NCBI GenBank assembly: GCA_965248995.1
Contig: CBDFKY010000022.1
Span: 248,001-312,000 of the forward strand
Origin: CBDFKY01 sp965248995
GTDB taxonomy: Bacteria > Pseudomonadota > Alphaproteobacteria > Rickettsiales > UBA998
DNA: 64,000 nucleotides
Direction of reading: 5' to 3'
Positions 17,004 to 25,687 of the stretch are shown here, in pieces. The position numbers and the translations under genes are program-made. A model generated the notes under the pieces. That model did not search any database. It was not told the DNA's origin and was given only the letters and a program-made list of their open reading frames with translations. Numbering within the stretch: position 1 is the first letter of the stretch; each line of letters begins with the position of its first letter.

Positions 17004-17501
17004 TTACTTCATGATCTGCCAGGTACCGTCCGGCTGGCGGCAGGCCGTTCCGTACCCTTGTGAAATCTGGCCGCCGACGCTGATGCTCTGGCTGTATTCG
17101 CGGCAGTACTGGCCTCCGGCGCTCTGGTAATAATTAGAAGGCGTGATGGTGCCGGAATTCCCCGTTTGCGGATTGCTCCACGGGAGCGGCTGACCCGGCT
17201 GGGCGGTCTCAAGAGCGTGCTGCGACGCGGTATTATAATAGCTCATATCCGCCCGATCAAGAGAAGCGCCGACTTCCGAACCCAGCTTGGCGCCGAGCAA
17301 CGTACCGAGCGCCACGCCGACCAGCTGGCCTTTCCCTTTTCCGAACTGCGCGCCGAGCGCCGCACCGCCTGCCGCACCGGCCAGACCGCCGACGAGCTGT
17401 TTGTCAAACCCGCTACCGCCGTTGGAAAATCCCGGCTGGCCGTTCTGAGCGCATGCGGCGACCAGCGCCGCCGTCGTCAGGAGTGCAATTATCTGTTTCA
17501 T
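17004..17501 (-). CDS. 17 kDa surface antigen-type outer-membrane lipoprotein
   Basis: 165-residue lipoprotein of the Rickettsia 17 kDa antigen family (Rick_17kDa_Anti). The signal peptide MKQIIALLTTAALVAAC ends in a lipobox with Cys17. A glycine-zipper membrane segment follows (LVGGLAGAAGGAALGAQFG...LVGVALGTLLGAKLGSEVGAS, ~37-80). The C-terminal domain has a Cys pair (QYCREYSQ, GTACRQPDGTWQ) typical of this family. It probably sits in the outer membrane and stabilises the envelope. AAGGAAC lies nine bases before the ATG. Confidence 0.9.
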   Translation of the reverse strand: MKQIIALLTTAALVAACAQNGQPGFSNGGSGFDKQLVGGLAGAAGGAALGAQFGKGKGQLVGVALGTLLGAKLGSEVGASLDRADMSYYNTASQHALETAQPGQPLPWSNPQTGNSGTITPSNYYQSAGGQYCREYSQSISVGGQISQGYGTACRQPDGTWQIMK

Positions 17502-17670
17502 GAATCAGGTTCCTTGTGAACGATATTTTCTCCCGCACTTTATTCACAAGATTTCCGAGAAATCAAGGTGAATTATGGAGTTATCCAAGCCGTAACCCGA
17601 GGATCAGGTTGCAAGGGAGCGGGAGAAGGGATACTATCCGCCTCATTTAAAGAAAAGTGGGATAAAAGTA

Positions 17671-18021
17671 ATGTTCATCACCATGCTGAAATGCAAGATT
17701 CACCGTGCGACCGTCACGCAGAGCGACCTGAATTACGAAGGCTCGATCGGTATCGACTCCGCCTTATTGAAAGCGGCGAACATTCTCCCCAACGAACGGG
17801 TGGACGTGCTCAACATCAACAACGGGGAGCGTTTCACCACCTATGCCATCGCCGGACCGGAAAACAGTGGCCAGATCGTCGTCAACGGCGCGGCGGCGCG
17901 GCTGGTGCAGAAAGGCGACCTGGTGATTATTTGTGCTTATGTGCAGATGACGGAGGAGGATGCGGAGGAGTATCTGCCGTATGTCGTGCATGTCGACGCG
18001 GACAATAAGGTTTCGGTATAA
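17671..18021 (+). CDS. panD: Aspartate 1-decarboxylase
   Basis: Makes beta-alanine from aspartate for pantothenate and CoA synthesis. 116 residues, normal length. The proenzyme cleaves itself at the Gly-Ser bond in YEGSIGID (Ser26) to form the pyruvoyl cofactor. MLKCKIHRATVTQSDLNY and the conserved NGAAARLVQKGD region are present. The start at 17671 gives the usual four residues before MLK. It stands alone; 17502-17670 upstream holds its promoter region but no clear motif. Confidence 0.96.
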   Translation: MFITMLKCKIHRATVTQSDLNYEGSIGIDSALLKAANILPNERVDVLNINNGERFTTYAIAGPENSGQIVVNGAAARLVQKGDLVIICAYVQMTEEDAEEYLPYVVHVDADNKVSV

Positions 18022-18051
18022 AGATCTTTCGTAATCCGATCGGTCAATAAC

Positions 18052-18483
18052 CTAAAACGTTTTTCCTACGCTACGCGTTGGTTTATACGACATGTTTTGT
18101 TGGGCAGGCTCGGCTGAAGCCAGGTTTGGAGACTGAAAATTTCCTGCTTCAAGTAGCTGGCTGAAAGACTTGGGATGTTCTTCGATAACCTCTCCTTTTC
18201 CGTTTCCAAGCATGTAGAGGGATGATCCATCGTTCGTATCTCGCATATAAATGCCTTGCTCTTTTCCAGGAAGAAGATTCAAGAAGACGCCGTTCGCCTG
18301 AATCTCGCGTGGAGCGGGAATAATGGGTTTCATGTCGCTGGTGTAAGCGATTGCATCTCCCGCAGGAAATAAAACTATCGTGGCGGGGTCGATACCGGGT
18401 TTTGCCTTGGTATTGTGAATTCTAATGATTCCGTCACCATAGGCTTCCAAAACAAATCCGCCTTTTTCCTTAGTGAAAGTCAA
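18052..18483 (-). CDS. Hypothetical protein
   Basis: Up to 143 residues from a TTG start, no signal peptide or membrane segment, not recognised. Composition looks protein-like (VLEAYGDGIIRIHN, GIYMRDTNDGSSLYMLG). It ends in a Ser/Gln-rich tail (PAQQNMSYKPTRSVGKTF). No convincing ribosome site precedes TTG 18483, so the start is unsure. It converges on panD and is divergent from glyS across a 199-base gap that shows no other gene. Confidence 0.5.
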   Translation of the reverse strand: MTFTKEKGGFVLEAYGDGIIRIHNTKAKPGIDPATIVLFPAGDAIAYTSDMKPIIPAPREIQANGVFLNLLPGKEQGIYMRDTNDGSSLYMLGNGKGEVIEEHPKSFSQLLEAGNFQSPNLASAEPAQQNMSYKPTRSVGKTF

Positions 18484-18682
18484 GGGATTTATTTTACCCT
18501 ATCTTTTCAGAGCTTGTAACATCAGCATTCAATCCAAATTCCATTTTTAATCCTTTGTATCTGATCTGCAGGTTGTTCATCACGGCCGATGCTTCATGAT
18601 TGCAAAAACAAAACAATCATAATATCTTTCCACATTATCAATAATTGGTGAAAGATTTAATAATAAATGTGAGAAATTGTTA

Positions 18683-20773
18683 ATGACCGACTTCCTCCTT
18701 GAACTGTTTTCCGAAGAAATTCCGGCGCGGATGCAGGCTGGCGCGCTTGAACAGCTACGGACTAAACTGGAGGCCGGACTTCGTGAAGCGAGGTTGAATC
18801 ACGGCGAAATAAAAGGGTATGTGACGCCGCGGAGGCTGGCCGTATGGGTACGGGATCTGCCGTCGCATCAGCCCGATCAGCTGATTGAACGTAAGGGCCC
18901 GAAAACGTCCGCTCCTGCTAGCGCGATCGACGGGTTCTGCACGTCGACGGGACTGGCCCGCCCTCAATTGCAGATGCGTGGGGAAGGAAAGGATGCGACT
19001 TATTACGCAGTAAGCGAGCAAAAGGGGCGCCCAGCCCTGTCCGCGCTTCCGGAAATCATCCTATCGATACTGAACGGTTTCCACTGGCCGAAATCCATGC
19101 GCTGGGGAAGCGGCGAATCTGCGTGGGTGAGGCCGATGCGTTCTATTTTATGCCTGTTCGGTGAGGAAGTGGTGCCGGTGACATGGGGGGACATCAAAGC
19201 GGGAAACAGCACGCAGGGGCATCGGTTCATGGCGTCGGAACCGGTAACCGTAAACCAGCCGCAGGATTATGAGACCGTACTTCAAAACGCATGGGTGATT
19301 GCCGATGCGGATAAACGCAAGGCAGGGATTCTTGAACAGGCGGAAGCACTGGCCGCCGCGCAGGGATTTACATTGAGACCGGACGAAAAACTGCTGGAAG
19401 AAGTCACGGGACTCGTGGAATATCCCGTGCCATTGATGGGAACGTTCGACGAGGCGTATCTTCGCCTGCCGCCGGAAGTGCTGGTACTGGAGATGCGCTA
19501 TCACCAGAAATATTTCGCCGTGCTGGATGCCGGCGGGCTCGTCACCAACCGCTTTATCACCCTTGCAAATATAAAAGCGAAGGATGAGGGTGCGCAGATT
19601 ACGGCGGGAAATGAGCGCGTGATTCGCGCCCGTCTGGAAGACGGGGCGTTTTATTATGAGCAAGACCGGAAAAAACCCCTGGACGCGTGGGCGGAGGGTT
19701 TGCAATCCATGCTGTTTCACAAACAGCTCGGGGCGTTAAGCGAAAAAGTGACGCGTATCTCGGCATTGAGCCGTTATATCAGCGTATTCGTTCCCCATGC
19801 CGACCCGGCGACGGTGGAGCGGGCCGCTCTTCTTTGCAAAGCGGATCTGACGACGGGAATGGTAGGCGAATTTCCTGAACTGCAAGGGGTGATGGGGCGC
19901 TATTACGCGATTGCACAGGGAGAATCCGCCGCCGTGGCCGATGCGGTGCGCGATCATTACAAACCCGCCGGTCAGGGAGACGCATTGCCGGAGTCGACCG
20001 CCGCGGTGGTCGTCGCGCTCGCCGATAAATGGGACACCTTAAGCGGCCTGTTCGCCGCCGGCGAAATCCCGACCGGATCGAAAGACCCGTTCGCGCTGCG
20101 ACGCTCGGCACTCGGTATTCTACGGATCATACGGGCGCATGCGCTTCGCCTGCCGCTGAAACATACGATCGAACACGCGCTTCGCCCCTTTGCGACGGGT
20201 TTCGACCTCACAGGTCAGCAGACGGCTTCCCGCATCCATGAATTCATGATGGAAAGACTGAAAGCGGCGCTGAGGGAGGAGGGAATGCGCTACGATCTGA
20301 TAGACGCCGCCTTCTCAGGCAGTCATGACGACGACGTGATGAAGATCATGGCCCGGCTGAACGCCCTGCAGGCGTTTCTCGCCACCGAAGACGGGGGACA
20401 CGTGCTTGCGGCGTACAAGCGCGCATCCAACATTCTGAAAAAGGAAAAAGCGAAAGATGCACAAAGCTATGACGGCGCTTACGACCGCGAGCTGATCATC
20501 CTGGAAATGGAACGCGATGGAAAAACGTACGAACGTGATCTGGTCCGTACCCTGGCGGATCTGCATACCGCGATGAAAACGCCGCTGCATAAGGAAGATT
20601 TCGCTGAGGTGATGCGCCTGTTCGGCACCCTCCGTCTACCGCTGGATGCGTTTTTCACCCACGTGATGGTCAACGACGAAAATCCGGCGATCCGTAGCAA
20701 CCGCCTGCGGATTTTGGCGGCCGTGCGAGCCATTATCCATGAAATCGCCGATTTTTCCGCGATTGAAGGATAA
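18683..20773 (+). CDS. glyS: Glycyl-tRNA synthetase beta subunit
   Basis: Large tRNA-binding subunit of the alpha2beta2 bacterial glycyl-tRNA synthetase. 696 residues, full length. It starts MTDFLLELFSEEIPARMQ. The family hallmarks VTPRRLAVWV, KGPKTSAP, FHWPKSMRWG and EVTGLVEYPVPL are present, then the HD-like core (KADLTTGMVGEFPELQGVMG) and the DALR-like C-terminus. The ATG at 18683 is preceded by GTGAGAAATT, a poor ribosome site. Unusually, its partner glyQ is not upstream; the preceding 200 bases hold no gene in this direction, so the alpha subunit must be encoded elsewhere. Confidence 0.96.
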   Translation: MTDFLLELFSEEIPARMQAGALEQLRTKLEAGLREARLNHGEIKGYVTPRRLAVWVRDLPSHQPDQLIERKGPKTSAPASAIDGFCTSTGLARPQLQMRGEGKDATYYAVSEQKGRPALSALPEIILSILNGFHWPKSMRWGSGESAWVRPMRSILCLFGEEVVPVTWGDIKAGNSTQGHRFMASEPVTVNQPQDYETVLQNAWVIADADKRKAGILEQAEALAAAQGFTLRPDEKLLEEVTGLVEYPVPLMGTFDEAYLRLPPEVLVLEMRYHQKYFAVLDAGGLVTNRFITLANIKAKDEGAQITAGNERVIRARLEDGAFYYEQDRKKPLDAWAEGLQSMLFHKQLGALSEKVTRISALSRYISVFVPHADPATVERAALLCKADLTTGMVGEFPELQGVMGRYYAIAQGESAAVADAVRDHYKPAGQGDALPESTAAVVVALADKWDTLSGLFAAGEIPTGSKDPFALRRSALGILRIIRAHALRLPLKHTIEHALRPFATGFDLTGQQTASRIHEFMMERLKAALREEGMRYDLIDAAFSGSHDDDVMKIMARLNALQAFLATEDGGHVLAAYKRASNILKKEKAKDAQSYDGAYDRELIILEMERDGKTYERDLVRTLADLHTAMKTPLHKEDFAEVMRLFGTLRLPLDAFFTHVMVNDENPAIRSNRLRILAAVRAIIHEIADFSAIEG

Positions 20774-20798
20774 AAAAGATCGAAAATTGATAATAGCC

Positions 20799-20826
20799 CT
20801 TGAAACGGCGCTATCTAACCATATAT
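20799..20826 (+). promoter_or_regulatory. RpoH-type heat-shock promoter of groESL
   Basis: CTTGAAA (-35, 20799-20805), a 13-nt spacer, then CCATATAT (-10, 20819-20826), matching the alphaproteobacterial sigma-32 pattern CTTGAAA-N13-CCxxATxT. It lies about 84 bases before groES. I find no CIRCE inverted repeat in this gap, so HrcA control is not apparent. Confidence 0.7.
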
Positions 20827-20909
20827 GGCTGTGCACAGTTGCACCTGCCCAAGTGTCAGGTGAAGAAATATAATCAGTCAATTCAAGTATAGTTAAAGGA
20901 GCATTTTCT

Positions 20910-21230
20910 ATGAGCAATATCAAACCGTTGCATGACCGTGTGGTCGTCAAGCGCCTGGAAGAGGAAGAGCGCACCCAGGGTGGCATCATCATTCCGGACA
21001 GTGCGAAAGAAAAACCGCAGCGTGGCGAAATCGTCGCAGTAGGCGCCGGTGCACGTGGCGATAACGGCAATATCATCGCGCTGGAAGTCAAAGTGGGCGA
21101 CATCATCCTGTTCGGCAAATGGTCTGGAACCGAAGTCAAGCTGAACGGAGAGGAACTGCTGGTGATGAAAGAATCCGACGTCATCGCGATCCTGACCGGC
21201 GAAGCGGCCGCCAAGAAAAAAGCGGCATAA
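20910..21230 (+). CDS. groES: Co-chaperonin GroES
   Basis: Heptameric lid of the GroEL folding chamber, cytosolic. 106 residues. KPLHDRVVVKRLEEEERTQGGIIIPDSAKEKPQRG holds the mobile loop (residues ~20-30), then VGDIILFGKWSGTEVKLNGEELLVMKESDVIAIL, as in all GroES. It is about ten residues longer than the standard 95-97 because of an Ala/Lys tail (GEAAAKKKAA). The ribosome site AAAGGAG precedes the ATG. groEL follows after 29 bases, so this is the usual heat-shock operon. Confidence 0.98.
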   Translation: MSNIKPLHDRVVVKRLEEEERTQGGIIIPDSAKEKPQRGEIVAVGAGARGDNGNIIALEVKVGDIILFGKWSGTEVKLNGEELLVMKESDVIAILTGEAAAKKKAA

Positions 21231-21259
21231 CACATAACCTATTTCAAGGAGTAATACGA

Positions 21260-22912
21260 ATGGCAAAAGAAATTAAATTCGGTACCGATGCACGCGCTCT
21301 GGTACTGCAAGGAGTCGACATCCTGGCGGATGCGGTGAAAGTGACGCTCGGGCCCAAAGGACGCAACGTTGTGCTCGATAAATCCTACGGCGCGCCACGC
21401 GTGACGAAGGACGGAGTCAGCGTCGCCAAGGAAATCACCCTGGCCAACAAGTTCCAGAACATGGGCGCGCAGATGCTGCGCGAAGTAGCGAGCAAAACCG
21501 CTTCCACCGCCGGTGACGGTACGACCACGGCGACCGTACTCGCTCAGGCGATCGTCCGTGAAGGATCGAAAGCGGTAGCTGCCGGCCTCAACCCGATGGA
21601 TCTGAAACGCGGCATCGACAAAGCGGTCGAAACGGTAGTTGCGGAGATCAAGAAGAAAAGTAAGATCGTCGGCGACAATTTCGACGAAATCGCGCAGGTA
21701 GGCACCATTTCCGCCAACGGTGATCGTCAGATCGGTGAGAAAATCGCCGAAGCCATGAAAAAAGTCGGCAAGGAAGGCGTCATCACCGTCGAAGAAGCGA
21801 AAGGTCTGGAGTTTGAACTGGACGTCGTGGAAGGCATGATGTTCGACCGCGGGTACCTCTCCCCGTATTTCGTGACGAACTCCGACAAAATGACGGTGGA
21901 ACTGGACAGCCCGTACATCCTGCTGTTTGAAAAGAAACTCTCCGGCCTGCAGCAGATGCTGCCGTTGCTGGAAGCGGTGGTGCAGTCTCAACGTCCGTTG
22001 TTGATCATCGCCGAAGACGTCGAAGGCGAAGCGCTGGCGACCCTGGTGGTCAACAAGCTGCGTGGCGGTCTGAAAGTCGCCGCCGTGAAAGCGCCCGGCT
22101 TCGGTGATCGCCGTAAATCCATGCTGGAAGACATCGCTATCCTGACCGGTGGTGAAGTCATCAGCGAAGATCTCGGCATCAAGCTGGAAAACGTCGGCGT
22201 CAACATGCTCGGCCGTGCGAAGAAAATCACCATCACCAAGGAAGAAACCACGATCGTGGACGGTGCGGGTGAGAAAGTGCAGATCGAAGCACGTTGCGGC
22301 CAGATCCGTAACCAGATCGAAGACACCAGCTCCGATTACGACCGCGAAAAACTCCAGGAACGTCTTGCGAAACTTTCCGGCGGCGTCGCTGTCCTGAAAG
22401 TGGGCGGCAACACGGAAGTGGAAGTGAAAGAGCGTAAGGACCGTGTCGATGACGCACTGCACGCCACTCGCGCTGCTGTGGAAGAGGGGATCGTGCCCGG
22501 CGGTGGTTGTACGCTGCTGTATTGCTCGAAACTGCTTGAAAATATCAGCACTGAAAACGATGACCAGAAAGCGGGCGTCAACATCGTACGTCGCGCATTG
22601 CAGGCACCAATCCGCCAGATCGTGGAAAATGCGGGGCTGGACGGTGCGGTGGTTGCCGGCAAGCTGCTGGAAAGCTCTGACACCAATTACGGGTTCGATG
22701 CACAGAAGCTGGAATATTGCGACATGATCAAATCCGGGATCGTCGATCCGACCAAAGTGGTGCGCACTGCCCTGCAGGACGCCGCATCGGTCGCCGGTCT
22801 GCTGATTACGACGGAAGCGCTGATCGCCGACAAGCCGGAAGAAAACACCGGCGGCGGTGCACATGCACATGCCGGTGGTGGCATGGGCGGCATGGGTGGA
22901 ATGGATTTCTAA
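21260..22912 (+). CDS. groL: Chaperonin GroEL
   Basis: ATP-driven 14-mer folding chamber. 550 residues. It starts MAKEIKFGTDARALVLQGVD. The nucleotide site VTLGPKGRNVVLDKS and DGTTTATVLAQAI (catalytic Asp) and the apical domain (EGMMFDRGYLSPYFVT) are intact, and it ends in the flexible GGM repeat (GGMGGMGGMDF). AAGGAG lies ten bases before the ATG. Part of the groES-groEL operon under the RpoH-type promoter at 20799. A strong terminator closes the operon. The long open frame on the opposite strand is only a codon-bias shadow. Confidence 0.99.
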   Translation: MAKEIKFGTDARALVLQGVDILADAVKVTLGPKGRNVVLDKSYGAPRVTKDGVSVAKEITLANKFQNMGAQMLREVASKTASTAGDGTTTATVLAQAIVREGSKAVAAGLNPMDLKRGIDKAVETVVAEIKKKSKIVGDNFDEIAQVGTISANGDRQIGEKIAEAMKKVGKEGVITVEEAKGLEFELDVVEGMMFDRGYLSPYFVTNSDKMTVELDSPYILLFEKKLSGLQQMLPLLEAVVQSQRPLLIIAEDVEGEALATLVVNKLRGGLKVAAVKAPGFGDRRKSMLEDIAILTGGEVISEDLGIKLENVGVNMLGRAKKITITKEETTIVDGAGEKVQIEARCGQIRNQIEDTSSDYDREKLQERLAKLSGGVAVLKVGGNTEVEVKERKDRVDDALHATRAAVEEGIVPGGGCTLLYCSKLLENISTENDDQKAGVNIVRRALQAPIRQIVENAGLDGAVVAGKLLESSDTNYGFDAQKLEYCDMIKSGIVDPTKVVRTALQDAASVAGLLITTEALIADKPEENTGGGAHAHAGGGMGGMGGMDF

Positions 22913-22937
22913 TCTTTTTACCTATGATAAAAATGAA

Positions 22938-22967
22938 GGGCAGGTGCTGTTTGCACCTGCCCTTTTT
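22938..22967 (+). terminator. Rho-independent terminator of groESL
   Basis: GGGCAGGTGC, loop TGTTT, GCACCTGCCC, then five T: a 10-bp perfect GC-rich stem 26 bases past the groEL stop. Confidence 0.95.
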
Positions 22968-23073
22968 ATATTTGCGATTCCTATTGTCATGCCGTTGATA
23001 AATAAAAACTTTATTGTAACAGGGTTGTCTTCTTCACCACCGCTCAAAAAGCGCCTTATTATAAAAGGAAATT

Positions 23074-23529
23074 ATGGTCGACATTTCGCATGAGACGCTC
23101 GAAGAAATGCATATCAGGCTGCGGCGTGTAATCCGTGCCGCCGAACTGAAACTTTATGACGAAAGTTATGCGTTCGCCGAATTCCCACTGGATCAATTCC
23201 CCGGTCGAATAGACCCTCGTGCTTTAGCCGTTATCCGTGACGATGAAGTCTGGAGCCAGTTGATCCCGAATTTCACCGGGTCTCATCAATCGTTCGCGGT
23301 TTTTCGGTTTCATTTTCCAGCAATGATGGACAATAGCGGTTTTGTGGGCTGGCTGGCAACGCATCTTAAACAGCGTTTCGACACCGGCATTTTTGTGGTG
23401 TGCGGACAAAACAGTGGGCGCGGCGGTATTTTTGACTATTGGGGTTGCCCTTGGGGTCTGGCGGAAGAAGTCATCCTTGAAATCCGGTTGCTTGCCGGAA
23501 TGTCAACCGATGGTGGAATTGAAACATAA
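23074..23529 (+). CDS. DUF6196-like hypothetical protein
   Basis: 151 residues, cytosolic, no membrane segment. It contains AFRFHFP-type and NSGFVGWLATHLKQRFDTGIFVVCGQNSGRGGIFDYWGCP segments, which I recall from the DUF6196 family of small proteobacterial proteins; function is unknown. AAAGGA at 23064-23069 gives a good ribosome site for the ATG at 23074. It is monocistronic, after the groESL terminator and convergent with ilvN (21-base gap). Confidence 0.7.
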   Translation: MVDISHETLEEMHIRLRRVIRAAELKLYDESYAFAEFPLDQFPGRIDPRALAVIRDDEVWSQLIPNFTGSHQSFAVFRFHFPAMMDNSGFVGWLATHLKQRFDTGIFVVCGQNSGRGGIFDYWGCPWGLAEEVILEIRLLAGMSTDGGIET

Positions 23530-23549
23530 GCATGATTTCGAAAACGGTC

Positions 23550-24086
23550 TTAAAACCCCTGCGGCCCTCTCGCCATGGCGGCGGCACCGGTTCGCGCCAC
23601 TTCCACCACGCCGAGCGGGCGCATGATCTCGATAAACGTATTGATCTTGCTGGGCTTACCGGTGAGCTCGAAGATAAAGGATTCAATTGTGGCGTCCACC
23701 GAACGGGCGCGGAAGATATCGGCGATGCGCAACGCCTCCACCCGTTTTTCCCCCAGCCCTGAAATTTTGATCAGCGCCAACTCTCGCTGCACGAAGGCGC
23801 CTTCTGCCGTCAGGTCATGCACTTTATGCACCGGCACCATCCGTTCCAGCAGGCTCTTGATCTGGTGAATCACCTGTTCCGTGCCGCGGGTGACGATCGT
23901 GATGCGTGAGAGCGACGCGTCTTCATCCACTTCCGCCACGGTCAGGCTGGCGATATTGTATCCCCGGCTGGAAAACAGGCCGATGACCCGTCCCAGCACG
24001 CCGAATTCATTATCCACCAGCACGGCGAGCGTATGCTCACGCAGCTCTGCCTGGGTTTCGGGAATGTCGTAGACGATATCTGGCAT
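23550..24086 (-). CDS. ilvN: Acetolactate synthase small (regulatory) subunit
   Basis: Valine-sensing regulatory subunit of acetohydroxyacid synthase (branched-chain amino acid synthesis). 178 residues. The N-terminal ACT domain is clear (HTLAVLVDNEFGVLGRVIGLFSSRGYNIASLTV, ~18-50; ITIVTRGTEQVIHQIKSLLERMVPVHKV). The C-terminal ALS_ss_C domain follows (ELALIKI...FIFELTGKPSKINTFIEIMRPLGVVEVARTG). The catalytic-subunit gene ilvB/ilvI, usually directly upstream, is absent. Here ilvN is the third gene after an ABC ATPase and a squalene/phytoene synthase-like gene (24-base gap). The downstream side converges on the gene at 23074. Confidence 0.95.
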   Translation of the reverse strand: MPDIVYDIPETQAELREHTLAVLVDNEFGVLGRVIGLFSSRGYNIASLTVAEVDEDASLSRITIVTRGTEQVIHQIKSLLERMVPVHKVHDLTAEGAFVQRELALIKISGLGEKRVEALRIADIFRARSVDATIESFIFELTGKPSKINTFIEIMRPLGVVEVARTGAAAMARGPQGF

Positions 24087-24109
24087 GGCGCTTCCATTAA
24101 GAATAGGGT

Positions 24110-24802
24110 TTATTTATGACGCAAGATAACGGCGGATGCAAGGCGCAAGGCAAGGAACGGGACGGGCCGGTTCAGTGATGCGTGTCGACGCGCGTCGCAG
24201 CTCTCGATACGATCCATCCATACGCCGTTCAAACGATGAAGCGCCCGCAGGTAAGCGCTTGCACCTGCCGGAAGGGTGAATCTGGTCAGACCACCTTTCA
24301 GTAACCCTTCCAGTTCGCCGTATCTCTGCTGTTTCGCAAAAGAGCGGCACAGGGCGATATGGGCCTGCATGTATCCCTCTGCCGCATAAATTTCCAGCGC
24401 ATCTGCTTCACCGGCAGTTTTAGCGAGCAACCGGTAATAGAGGGACAATACCTGCTTCAGATATTTACTGTCGTACGGCATGCTGATCTGCTCCGCGAGC
24501 GCTTCGATCAACCCATGGTAATCGGCGGGCAAAAGGGGAGAAGACAGAATGAAAGGTCCGACCATTTCCAGCGTAGGATGGCGGTGCGTCCCTGTTCGAT
24601 ACGTCAGATCGATTTCCTCCTGCCACCATTTAAGCTTAACCAGCCCTGCCATTTCTTCCGAAACGGAGGCGGGAACGCGCAGCAATTCATAGGCTACCGC
24701 CTGCAGGGCCCACAGATGAGGCCGGGTTTCGGAAGCGGCGAACAGGGAACAGAGATAACGTTCATAATCATGCAGCCGCACCAGTGTGCCGAGTTCCCGC
24801 AT
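24110..24802 (-). CDS. Squalene/phytoene synthase family protein (NDUFAF6-like)
   Basis: 230 residues of the all-helical squalene/phytoene synthase fold. Seen: DYERYLCSLFAASETRPHLWALQAVAYELLRV at the N-terminus, then WWQEEIDLTYRTGTHRHP. The first aspartate-rich substrate motif of true synthases (DxxxD) is not obvious; WWQEEID is a partial match, and the second motif is absent. That points to the NDUFAF6/COG1562-like subgroup, whose alphaproteobacterial members have no proven synthase activity. It is shorter than the usual ~270. Start and upstream stop overlap (TGATG), so it is translationally coupled to the ABC ATPase gene. Confidence 0.7.
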   Translation of the reverse strand: MRELGTLVRLHDYERYLCSLFAASETRPHLWALQAVAYELLRVPASVSEEMAGLVKLKWWQEEIDLTYRTGTHRHPTLEMVGPFILSSPLLPADYHGLIEALAEQISMPYDSKYLKQVLSLYYRLLAKTAGEADALEIYAAEGYMQAHIALCRSFAKQQRYGELEGLLKGGLTRFTLPAGASAYLRALHRLNGVWMDRIESCDARRHASLNRPVPFLALRLASAVILRHK

Positions 24803-25539
24803 CAGGCGGCATGGGCGCTGAAATCTTCCCCGATCACGTCCAGGAACGCCTGCTCCAGCGTCACGGCAGGATGAGCGGCTTTGAATTCCGACGTGGTGCC
24901 GATGAATTTGAACGCGGTGTCATGGATAATGGCGATACGGTCACAGATTTCGTCGATATCCGCCAGGATATGCGAGCTGAAAAAGACGGTGCGGCCTTCG
25001 TCGCGCGCGAACCGCAGGCGCGCTTTCAACTGAATCCGGGCCTTGGGGTCGAGTCCGCTCATCGGTTCGTCGAGAATCACCAGTTTCGTGCCCACCATCA
25101 ACGTAGCGATCAGGCCGATTTTCTGGCCCATGCCCTTGGAATAGGAAGAAACGCGCTTGTTCAATACGTCCGGGTCAAGACCGAGCAGCGCCGCCTGACG
25201 CCGTGCCAGTTCATGATCGTAAGGCGCGTTGTAATACGAATGCGCAAGGGAGAGAATTTCCCTGCCCGTTAAAAACCGCGAAGGCTGGAATTTCTCCGGC
25301 AGATAGGCCAGATGCCGCTTGGCGCGGACATGCCGCCAGGAATCCCCGAAAATGTTCACTTCCCCGCCGTCCGCGTCGATCAGGCCGAGGATGATCTTGA
25401 TGAGGGTCGTCTTGCCGATACCATTCAGGCCGATCAGGCCGAAAATTTCTCCCTCCCGCAGTTCCAGCGAGACGTTGTCAAGCACGGCGCGGCCGTCGAA
25501 CGATTTGGAAATGGATTGGACGGAAAGCGGTATGGCCAT
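24802..25539 (-). CDS. ABC transporter ATP-binding protein
   Basis: 245-residue cytosolic ATPase. Walker A GLNGIGKTTL (~37-46), Q-loop AYLPEKFQPS, a variant signature YSKGMGQKIGL, Walker B LVILDEPMSGLD and H-loop SSHILADIDEI. The closest general type is the CcmA/NatA-like DRA family that pairs with an ABC-2 permease. No permease gene is next to it; the following gene is the squalene/phytoene synthase-like protein, so the membrane partner must be elsewhere. First gene of the operon that runs into ilvN. Confidence 0.88.
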   Translation of the reverse strand: MAIPLSVQSISKSFDGRAVLDNVSLELREGEIFGLIGLNGIGKTTLIKIILGLIDADGGEVNIFGDSWRHVRAKRHLAYLPEKFQPSRFLTGREILSLAHSYYNAPYDHELARRQAALLGLDPDVLNKRVSSYSKGMGQKIGLIATLMVGTKLVILDEPMSGLDPKARIQLKARLRFARDEGRTVFFSSHILADIDEICDRIAIIHDTAFKFIGTTSEFKAAHPAVTLEQAFLDVIGEDFSAHAA

Positions 25540-25687
25540 AATGATGATTTCAATATCAAGTAAAGGGCAATGTCAATGAAATGCGTAAACAGCGGGTTTA
25601 CGGTTGCGGGACTTTAAGGTGGGAGATTACTCCCATAACCTCCGTTATCTTAGCCTTTCATTAAACAAATAATGGCAGGCTGACGAA

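Noticed and set aside
20774..20909. Search for a CIRCE element (HrcA operator) before groES
   Set aside because: No TTAGCACTC-N9-GAGTGCTAA or near match; only the RpoH-type promoter is supported.
21239..22870. Long open frame antisense to groEL
   Set aside because: Codon-bias shadow of a highly expressed GC-rich gene; no family similarity or ribosome site.
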